From assembly GCA_040007355.1 (NCBI GenBank), contig JBDTVE010000006.1, forward strand, positions 1 to 12,257: DNA of 12,257 nt, written 5' to 3'. Positions 6,892 to 12,257 of the stretch are shown piece by piece. The DNA comes from JACMLD01 sp040007355 (GTDB lineage: Bacteria; Bacteroidota; Bacteroidia; Chitinophagales; Chitinophagaceae). How positions within the stretch are numbered: position 1 is the stretch's first letter; the number at the start of each line of letters is the position of its first letter. The translations under genes and the position numbers were made by a program. The notes below the pieces were generated by a model, which did no database searches, was not told the origin of the DNA, and worked only from the letters and a program-made list of their open reading frames with translations.

Positions 6892-7569
6892 ATGAAAAAG
6901 GAAATTATTGTTACAACAGACGGCTCTCACAGCATTGCTATACCAGAGATGGGTGTTACCTATCATTCTTTACACGGAGCCATACAGGAATCCGAGCATG
7001 TATTTATTGAAGCGGGCCTGCAGTATATTATTAAAGACGGCAAGCGGCCAACTGAAATTTCAATACTGGAGCTGGGTTTTGGAACCGGGTTGAATGCACT
7101 GCTGACCCTGGCAGCAGCAGAAAAAAACCGGCAAAATATATATTACGAGACCATTGAGCCCAACCCGCTTGAGCAGGAGCTGTTTAATGCCCTAAATTAT
7201 TGTAGCCAGCTGCAACCTCCGGGGCTGCAACCCCTGTTCAACCGCCTGCATGAATGTGCATGGGATACCGATATTGCACTAACGCCCTGGTTTCATTTTA
7301 AAAAAAGCAGGACCGGGTTTGCAGGGTTTTCAACCGAACGGGTTTTCAACCTTATTTATTTTGATGCATTTGCACCAGATATTCAACCGGAGTTGTGGAC
7401 CGTTACCGTTTTTAAAAAATTATACGACAACATGCTGCCGGGCGCGGTGTTAACCACCTATTGTTCAAAGTCTATTGTGCGCAGGGCAATGGCCGAAGCT
7501 GGGTTTGTGGTTGAAAAAATTCCCGGGCCGCCGCACAAAAGGGAGATGGTAAGAGCGGTTAAGCGATAG
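6892..7569 (+). CDS. mnmD: tRNA (5-methylaminomethyl-2-thiouridine) methyltransferase MnmD
   Basis: This 225-residue SAM-dependent methyltransferase matches the stand-alone MnmC2/DUF752 type. It would methylate 5-aminomethyl-2-thiouridine at wobble position 34 of tRNA, the last step of mnm5s2U synthesis. The SAM-binding motif I is LELGFGTGLNA (59-69), followed by an acidic residue in YETIEPNP (85-92). The family signature YFDAFAPDIQPELW (156-169) and the closing GPPHKREM (212-219) are present. The FAD-dependent oxidase domain found in the E. coli MnmC fusion is absent, as is usual in this phylum. The gene starts 47 bases from the divergent YCF48-like pseudogene and ends 11 bases from the stop of convergent cysS. 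Both neighbours on this side act on tRNA, but opposite strands make an operon impossible. Confidence 0.93.
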   Translation: MKKEIIVTTDGSHSIAIPEMGVTYHSLHGAIQESEHVFIEAGLQYIIKDGKRPTEISILELGFGTGLNALLTLAAAEKNRQNIYYETIEPNPLEQELFNALNYCSQLQPPGLQPLFNRLHECAWDTDIALTPWFHFKKSRTGFAGFSTERVFNLIYFDAFAPDIQPELWTVTVFKKLYDNMLPGAVLTTYCSKSIVRRAMAEAGFVVEKIPGPPHKREMVRAVKR

Positions 7570-7580
7570 CGGTAGTCGCA

Positions 7581-9074
7581 TTAGTTGAATGAAACGCTGA
7601 TATTCCCGTCTTTTTCGTCCTTTAAAAGTATGCCCAGGCTGGCCAGCTGGTTGCGAATGGCATCACTGGTAGCATAGTCTTTTTTTGCCTTGGCGTCTTT
7701 GCGCATGTCCACCAGCAACTGCACAACGCCGTTCAGTTTACCGTCATCCTGCTGTAGTTCGCTTTTTAGACCCAACACATGCTCCAGGTAGTTTTTGAAA
7801 TAGGCTTGCAGTGAATGGGCCGTTTGCCCGCTCAGCGCCGATATCGATATAAGCCCGTCCTTTAATGAGTTGATAACCGGCACCAGTTCAAACATATTGG
7901 CCAAAACCCTGGCTGTGTTAAAATCATCGTTCATAAAATCATCCATTTCGGCCAGCAATTTTATGCAGGATGCCTCCAGGTTTTTATCTGCTGCGGGTGC
8001 ATCGCCCTCAAAAGAAAATTTTTGCACGGTCTCATAGGCATCCCACAAGCGTTTAAATCCTTTTTCCGCTGCTTGTAGCGCTTCGTTGCTAAAATCAAGC
8101 GTGCTGCGGTAATGTGTCTGCATCATAAAAAACCGGACGGTCATGGGCGAATACGATTTTTCCAGTAAAGGATGGTTGCCGGTAAACAACTGCTCCGGCA
8201 AAAAACCGTTTCCGGCACTTTTACTCATGCGGGTACCGTTTACCGTTAGCATATTGGTATGTATCCAGTACCGGGCAGGGTTTACATGGTTACAGGCCTG
8301 TGATTGCGCAATTTCATTGGTATGATGGGTGGCCGCCAGGTCCATACCACCGCCGTGTATGTCAAATTCTTTTCCCAGGTATTTGTTACTCATGGCAGAG
8401 CATTCTATATGCCAGCCGGGAAAACCCATACCCCAGGGGGAAGGCCATTGCATCAGGTGTTCGGGCCGGGCCTTTATCCACAACGCAAAATCAAGGCGCC
8501 CTTTTTTTTCATCCTGCCCGCCGAGTTCGCGGGTATTTTCCAACAGGTCTTCCAGCCGGCGGTTGGTAAGTATGCCATAGGGTTGCTCCTGGTTATATTT
8601 TTCTACATCAAAATATACGGTTCCGTTTACTTCATAGGCAAATCCGTTTTTCAGAATTTGTTTTACCATTTCTATCTGTTCTGCTATATGGCCGGTGGCA
8701 GTAGGCTCTATACTCGGTGGCAGTGTATTAAAAAGCTCCATTACCTTGTGGAAACCCAGTGTGTACCGCTGAACAATTTCCATGGGTTCCAGTTGTTCAA
8801 GTCTTGCTTTTTTTGAAAATTTGTCATCGCCTTCATCCATATCGCCTTCCAGGTGACCGGCGTCGGTAATATTGCGCACATACCTTACTTTATAGCCAAG
8901 GTGCAGCAGGTAGCGGTAGATCATATCAAAGGAGATAAAAGTGCGGCAATTGCCCAGATGCACATCGCTGTAAACAGTAGGGCCGCATACATAGATACCC
9001 ACATGCCCGGGTGTTAGTGGAATAAAGACCTCTTTTTTGCGGCTATATGAATTATAGATCGATAACTGAGACAT
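7581..9074 (-). CDS. cysS: Cysteinyl-tRNA synthetase
   Basis: This 497-residue class I aminoacyl-tRNA synthetase charges tRNA-Cys with cysteine. The HIGH motif appears as HLGN (39-42) after YVCGPTVY, and the KMSKS motif as RMSKS (282-286) in GTRMSKSAGN. The zinc ligands known from the E. coli enzyme (Cys28, Cys209, His234, Glu238) correspond to Cys30, Cys225, His250 and Glu254 here. GGGMDLAATHHTNE (241-254) differs from the common DLxFPHHENE, but the metal ligands are kept. The length and the helical anticodon-binding C-terminus are normal. The 114 bases upstream (9075-9188) separate it from the EEP-protein gene on the same strand. They contain no exact TAnnTTTG box, so transcription from its own weak promoter or read-through from the rhomboid cluster is possible. 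It converges on mnmD with 11 bases between the stops. Confidence 0.98.
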   Translation of the reverse strand: MSQLSIYNSYSRKKEVFIPLTPGHVGIYVCGPTVYSDVHLGNCRTFISFDMIYRYLLHLGYKVRYVRNITDAGHLEGDMDEGDDKFSKKARLEQLEPMEIVQRYTLGFHKVMELFNTLPPSIEPTATGHIAEQIEMVKQILKNGFAYEVNGTVYFDVEKYNQEQPYGILTNRRLEDLLENTRELGGQDEKKGRLDFALWIKARPEHLMQWPSPWGMGFPGWHIECSAMSNKYLGKEFDIHGGGMDLAATHHTNEIAQSQACNHVNPARYWIHTNMLTVNGTRMSKSAGNGFLPEQLFTGNHPLLEKSYSPMTVRFFMMQTHYRSTLDFSNEALQAAEKGFKRLWDAYETVQKFSFEGDAPAADKNLEASCIKLLAEMDDFMNDDFNTARVLANMFELVPVINSLKDGLISISALSGQTAHSLQAYFKNYLEHVLGLKSELQQDDGKLNGVVQLLVDMRKDAKAKKDYATSDAIRNQLASLGILLKDEKDGNISVSFN

Positions 9075-9188
9075 AATGTTTTTTTAGTTCAGCAAGGTGA
9101 CGAAAATAGTGTATGTTTTTTATTTGCGTGTTGCTTAGTTCGCAGTTACTGGCAAAGAACCGGCGCTGTTCGCTATAAGCCAAACGAA

Positions 9189-10325
9189 TCAGTTCCCTGG
9201 TAATATAAAATCGGCAACCAGCGGGTAGTGATCCGAGTAATATAATTTTGTTTTTTTGAACTGGGAAACCCTCAGCTTTTTGTCTGCCAGGATAAAATCA
9301 ATCCGGAGCGTGGGTGATAAAGAAGCAAAAGTTCTGCCGATGCCAAAACCACTTTTAAGAAACGCATCGTTGTAATCACCTTTAATTTTAAAATAGGTAA
9401 ATGAATTGGGTATATCGTTAAAATCCCCGCATAGGATGACCGGGTAAGGGCTATCGTCCATTTCCCGCCGAACCAGCTCGGCCTGTTTACTGCGCAGCGA
9501 ATAGGCCTGTCTGAATTTTTTTAATACGCCTTTAGATTTATTAACAGCATCGTTCTCGCCTTTAGCAATGGTTTGTATGGCGCTGTAATCGTTGCCATCG
9601 AAACGAAGTGATTGCAGATGAGTGGCAAAGATCCGGATGCGCTGCCCGTTTACCTCAATATCGGTATGGATAAGACTTTCCGCGGCCTTCAATGAATCGG
9701 GGCCGGAGAAGCGCAACCGCAGGGTATCCAGCATAGGATATTTTGAAAAGATAATTACACCGTGCTCGTATACACCATCCCATCTTCTGTGATCGCGGGC
9801 AAAAAAATAGTAGGGATATTTCAGGGTATCAGTAAAATAAGGAATGTTTTCGTCAAATTCACGGGGGTTATTGGATTCCAGGAATTCTTCCATACACACA
9901 ACATCTGGGTTCATTTTTTGTATGAATTCAAGGATGGGTTTCCGAAAGCTTCCACCCGGTCTTTTGGGGTTCATCTGGTCCATTCTGGAGACATTCCATT
10001 GCATTACTCTCAAGCTCCCTGCCGGTTTCGCGGTGCCAAAGTTGGAAAACAAATGAAATCCAAATAAGACATGTACCTGTGACCAACCCAGCAGCAGGGC
10101 TGTTATAGAAAGAAAGGCCCAGCGCGATTTAAAAAACCACCAGAAAAAAATAAATGCCAGCAATACCGCTACAATAAATGGAAAACCAACACCCAGCACG
10201 GCAATATACCAATACCGGCCCGGGTTCAGGAAACCGGTACAGCATACCAGCAGGAAAGTAATGACTGCTGCAATATTAATTACTATAAAGAATTTTTTTG
10301 AAACCTTTCTTAAAAGACGGGTCAT
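9189..10325 (-). CDS. Membrane-anchored endonuclease/exonuclease/phosphatase (EEP) family protein
   Basis: This 378-residue protein has three hydrophobic membrane segments (about 12-30, 39-64 and 70-91) followed by an EEP-fold catalytic domain (about 105-376). The metal and phosphodiester chemistry residues are all visible: Asn111 in MQWNVS, Glu146 or Glu147 in VCMEEF, His236 in ATHLQS, Asp301 and Asn303 in CGDFND, Asp343 in RIDFILAD, and Asp365-His366 in YSDHYPLV. The fold serves nucleases, sphingomyelinases and inositol-phosphatases, so the substrate cannot be set from sequence. By analogy with related proteins, the catalytic domain may face the periplasm. It starts 8 bases after the pseudo-rhomboid stop, so translational coupling in one operon is likely, and cysS follows after 114 bases. 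Confidence 0.92.
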   Translation of the reverse strand: MTRLLRKVSKKFFIVINIAAVITFLLVCCTGFLNPGRYWYIAVLGVGFPFIVAVLLAFIFFWWFFKSRWAFLSITALLLGWSQVHVLFGFHLFSNFGTAKPAGSLRVMQWNVSRMDQMNPKRPGGSFRKPILEFIQKMNPDVVCMEEFLESNNPREFDENIPYFTDTLKYPYYFFARDHRRWDGVYEHGVIIFSKYPMLDTLRLRFSGPDSLKAAESLIHTDIEVNGQRIRIFATHLQSLRFDGNDYSAIQTIAKGENDAVNKSKGVLKKFRQAYSLRSKQAELVRREMDDSPYPVILCGDFNDIPNSFTYFKIKGDYNDAFLKSGFGIGRTFASLSPTLRIDFILADKKLRVSQFKKTKLYYSDHYPLVADFILPGN

Positions 10326-10333
10326 GCCTAAAA

Positions 10334-11257
10334 TTACAAATCATCTGTAGACGACGCACGCCGGAGTATATCTTTTTCTTCGTCTGTGAGGAGGTGGTAG
10401 CCTTCCATGTTTATTTTGTCCAGAATCTCGTCAATACGCTTTTGGGTTACGTTCGGGATTCTGTTATAGGGATGCGTACCACGCACTTTGTAAAAGAACT
10501 CATCCCGGGCATTGTTGGTCCTTGCTTTCTTATTGGGATTGAAGAGGTTGTTGAACCAGTCGAAAAAATTGTTCATGCCCACGCTCCAGTCTCGGCCCTT
10601 GCGAAGCTGGTAAATAAATATAAAACCGGTTGCGCCGCCTGCAATATGGGCCAGGTATTTGCCCGGGTCGCCCAGGCGAACGGATACAAAATCTACAATT
10701 ACAAATACAAGTGTTACTATCCAAAGCGGGATACCGCCATTGATCATCGGGAAAAAACGGTAGTCGGGTTTTACTGTGGTGGTTGCCACAGCCACGGCCA
10801 TAATGGCTGCATTGGACCCAAACAGGGTAGCCACCGGTATAGAGGGTTGCAGTTTTGGTATAAGATAATAAGATGCCACGTAAAACAGCGCGCCTGCCAA
10901 GCCACCATAGAGATATATGGGGATAAGCCGTTTATTGCCAGTCAGGTCCTGTAACACATATCCAAAAACCCATAGCCAGAACATGGCGGGTAAAACAGCC
11001 CATACATCGTCGTGGATAAACATACCGGTAATGAGGGTCCAGGGCCGGCCACCCAATTTGCTGATGTCTGCAGGAAGCGTAAACCAGTTAAAAATATTGG
11101 AATAATACGCTTCGGGGTTCAGATCTGAAATCTGGTAGATGACATACATGGATTTTAAAAGAACAAAAACCATTGCGTTGATGGCAAACAACATTACCAG
11201 GCTGTTATTGCTCTGGCCCAGTAGGATTCTACTTGTTTTTTCTTCCTTTACTTTCAT
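10334..11257 (-). CDS. Catalytically degenerate rhomboid (pseudo-rhomboid)
   Basis: This 307-residue polytopic membrane protein has the rhomboid fold, with a C-terminal cytoplasmic tail (about 220-307) ending in a helical RIDEILDKI / LTDEEKDIL module common in Bacteroidetes rhomboids. Aligned by eye with E. coli GlpG, the catalytic Ser201 of GxSG corresponds to Asn149 (FGSNAAIM, 146-153). Oxyanion residues His150 and Asn154 correspond to Ala87 and Ala91 (IHDDVWAVLPAM, 81-92). His145 is kept as His82, and catalytic His254 as His204 in LAHIAGG (202-208). Ser148 sits one residue off the catalytic position. Proteolysis by the normal dyad is therefore unlikely. A regulatory or chaperone-like role, as in eukaryotic iRhoms, is an inference. 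The reading frame is intact with no stops, so the gene appears maintained. It lies between an intact rhomboid gene (72-base gap) and the EEP gene (8-base gap). Confidence 0.88.
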   Translation of the reverse strand: MKVKEEKTSRILLGQSNNSLVMLFAINAMVFVLLKSMYVIYQISDLNPEAYYSNIFNWFTLPADISKLGGRPWTLITGMFIHDDVWAVLPAMFWLWVFGYVLQDLTGNKRLIPIYLYGGLAGALFYVASYYLIPKLQPSIPVATLFGSNAAIMAVAVATTTVKPDYRFFPMINGGIPLWIVTLVFVIVDFVSVRLGDPGKYLAHIAGGATGFIFIYQLRKGRDWSVGMNNFFDWFNNLFNPNKKARTNNARDEFFYKVRGTHPYNRIPNVTQKRIDEILDKINMEGYHLLTDEEKDILRRASSTDDL

Positions 11258-11329
11258 ATCCCTGAATTACTGGCGTGAATATGCTTCTATTACAAAGCAG
11301 GGGGCGCTAAAGTTTAAATTTTTAAAAAA

Positions 11330-11953
11330 TCAATAGAATTTTTTCCGGTTGGTTTTGTTCCAGATAATTACAATGATCAACCCCGCCAGTGCGCCACCCA
11401 GATGGGCCCAATGCGCAACATTATCACCCTGTTGGGGGGCAATGCTTCCAAATATATCCAAAGCCATTAAACCGGGTATCACGTATTTTGCTTTTACCGG
11501 TATGGGGATAAACATGAGAAACAGTTCCGTATTCGGAAATAAATAGGCAAAAGCGGCCATCAGTCCCATGATGGCTCCCGAAGCCCCCAGGGCCACTCCG
11601 TTCGGTTGCATGATCAATTGCGCGATGCCGGCAAATATCCCGCATAAAAGATAAAAAGTCAGAAACCGCTTATTCCCCCAAAAGTTTTCCAGGATGCTGC
11701 CAAACATCCATAAGGTAAACATGTTAAAAAGAATATGGGTCACACCGCCGTGCATGAACTGATAGGTTATCAGTTGCCAAACCTTAAAATAAGGCGTTCC
11801 AATGGGCCACAGCGCTCCCCAGTTCTCCAGTTGAATGCCTTGTTGTTTAAAAACATATTGGGCCAAAAAAACCAACCCGTTCAGAATTAATAAGTTCTTT
11901 ACTACAGGGGGTACCGATCCAAAGCCCATACCGCCCGACCCACGATTCGCCAT
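11330..11953 (-). CDS. Rhomboid family intramembrane serine protease, active type
   Basis: This 207-residue protein is a compact six-helix rhomboid with all catalytic features. The Ser is Ser125 in LGASGAIMG (122-130) and the His is His184 in WAHLGGALAG (182-191). The oxyanion residues are His73 and Asn77 in FMHGGVTHILFNM (66-78), with His68 matching GlpG His145. It would cleave transmembrane segments of membrane proteins near the periplasmic face; substrates are unknown. The Gly-rich N-terminus (MANRGSGGMGFG) is cytoplasmic. It is the first gene of the - strand cluster with the pseudo-rhomboid and the EEP protein. A terminator for the preceding gene lies about 83 bases upstream of its start, so it needs its own promoter in 11954-12035. 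No exact TAnnTTTG box is seen there, only a 14-base palindrome. Confidence 0.96.
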   Translation of the reverse strand: MANRGSGGMGFGSVPPVVKNLLILNGLVFLAQYVFKQQGIQLENWGALWPIGTPYFKVWQLITYQFMHGGVTHILFNMFTLWMFGSILENFWGNKRFLTFYLLCGIFAGIAQLIMQPNGVALGASGAIMGLMAAFAYLFPNTELFLMFIPIPVKAKYVIPGLMALDIFGSIAPQQGDNVAHWAHLGGALAGLIIVIIWNKTNRKKFY

Positions 11954-12017
11954 GTTTAATTTTTTTGATTCTTTGAATGCCGCGAAGGTAAACCAGTACC
12001 CTCTACATGCTTTGAAA

Positions 12018-12031
12018 TAATTTGTAAATTA
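12018..12031. promoter_or_regulatory. AT-rich palindrome upstream of the rhomboid cluster
   Basis: TAATTT (12018-12023) and AAATTA (12026-12031) are perfect inverted arms around a GT centre. The site lies 65 bases upstream of the rhomboid start codon, within the only space available for that operon's promoter. It could be an operator, but AT-rich palindromes arise easily by chance. Confidence 0.2.
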
Positions 12032-12035
12032 CTGT

Positions 12036-12066
12036 AAAAAAAACTGCATCCCCAACCACCATGCAG
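12036..12066 (-). terminator. Intrinsic terminator, - strand, for the gene entering from the right edge
   Basis: Read on the - strand, CTGCAT and ATGCAG form a 6-bp stem around an 11-base loop, immediately followed by T8 (A8 at 12036-12043 on the + strand). A hairpin directly followed by a T-run is the canonical Rho-independent arrangement, although the stem is short and only half GC. It lies about 134 bases past the stop codon at 12200-12202, and would insulate the rhomboid cluster from the upstream transcript. Confidence 0.5.
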
Positions 12067-12199
12067 GAGATATTTGGGTTGGATACCGCTTGCAAATGCT
12101 ATTGACAAGGGGTTTGAAAACCTGTTTTGTGGCTTACCGTTGGGAAAGGTACCCGGCGTACCCTGCGCGGCTAAAGAAAACGGATATTTATTTGTGGTG

Positions 12200-12257
12200 C
12201 TAAACCTTAAAATACGCTTCCAGCTCCGGCAATGTATCCTGGTTGGTGTTTAGATCC
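12200..12257 (-). CDS. C-terminal end of an unidentified gene, cut by the window edge
   Basis: On the - strand, 18 codons run open from the right edge to a TAG at 12200-12202, ending in the residues LPELEAYFKV. The codon choice looks like that of the neighbouring genes, and an intrinsic terminator on the same strand lies about 134 bases downstream. Together these support a real gene whose body lies beyond the window. The fragment is too short to name. The 133 bases between it and the terminator (12067-12199) hold no convincing gene, only a small hairpin (GGTAC/GTACC, 12148-12162). Confidence 0.4.
   Translation of the reverse strand, partial: DLNTNQDTLPELEAYFKV

Noticed and set aside
8304..8816. 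170-codon open frame on the + strand
   Set aside because: It is fully antisense to cysS, whose identity is certain, and its translation resembles no known family.
9075..9188. Possible promoter or terminator in the gap between cysS and the EEP gene
   Set aside because: Only a near-match to the -7 box (TATTTTCG on the - strand) without a -33 element, and a 4-bp GAAC/GTTC stem, were found. Neither is convincing.
10298..10954. 218-codon open frame on the + strand
   Set aside because: It lies antisense to the EEP start and the pseudo-rhomboid, has no recognisable domain, and is poor in coding character compared with the - strand frame.
12104..12252. Open + strand frame starting around the Ile-Asp-Lys codons and reaching TAG at 12250-12252
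   Set aside because: It has no start codon in a sensible place and no recognisable motif, and it overlaps the - strand gene tail, which has better context.
1..12257. Search for CRISPR arrays, tRNAs, rRNA, insertion sequences, toxin-antitoxin pairs or defence genes
   Set aside because: No regularly spaced repeats, transposase motifs, terminal inverted repeats or recognisable RNA genes were seen, and all sizeable frames are accounted for by the listed genes.

Overview
The window looks like chromosomal DNA of a Bacteroidota member, most likely near Chitinophagaceae. That placement is inferred from gene content: an S46 dipeptidyl-peptidase, SPII lipoproteins with Ser-Cys lipoboxes, paired rhomboids next to a membrane-anchored EEP-family protein, and stand-alone MnmD. 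It is also supported by a promoter matching the Bacteroidetes consensus (TAnnTTTG) and by the lack of obvious Shine-Dalgarno sites. No tRNA or rRNA gene, CRISPR array, insertion sequence or phage gene was seen.

Layout from left to right: (1) a + strand pair, a secreted DPP7-type S46 peptidase and a membrane-anchored alpha/beta hydrolase (56-3046). (2) Two divergent surface lipoprotein genes, a two-domain COG4315/PF03640 'secreted repeat' protein (-) and a two-domain fasciclin protein (+), separated by a 336-base non-coding region with a hairpin and a perfect 12-bp palindrome. (3) On the - strand, a broken YCF48-like beta-propeller lipoprotein gene followed 12 bases later by an AlkA-like 3-methyladenine glycosylase. 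(4) mnmD (+, tRNA wobble modification) converging on cysS (-). (5) A - strand cluster of rhomboid, pseudo-rhomboid and EEP hydrolase lying upstream of cysS. (6) At the right edge, a hairpin plus T8 terminator on the - strand and the last codons of another - strand gene.

The genes fall into three loose groups: peptide scavenging and cell-surface proteins (left half), tRNA and DNA maintenance (alkA, mnmD, cysS), and intramembrane proteolysis (right). No gene here clearly forms a new defence or mobile system.

Two observations stand out. The YCF48-like gene (5902-6844) is readable as seven propeller repeats only after repairing two homopolymer frameshifts and one in-frame TAG that replaces the expected Trp of a GGKTW motif. 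The rhomboid at 10334-11257 keeps the rhomboid fold and the catalytic His, but has lost the catalytic Ser (Asn instead) and both oxyanion residues (Ala at both). It looks like a bacterial pseudoprotease encoded next to an intact rhomboid.
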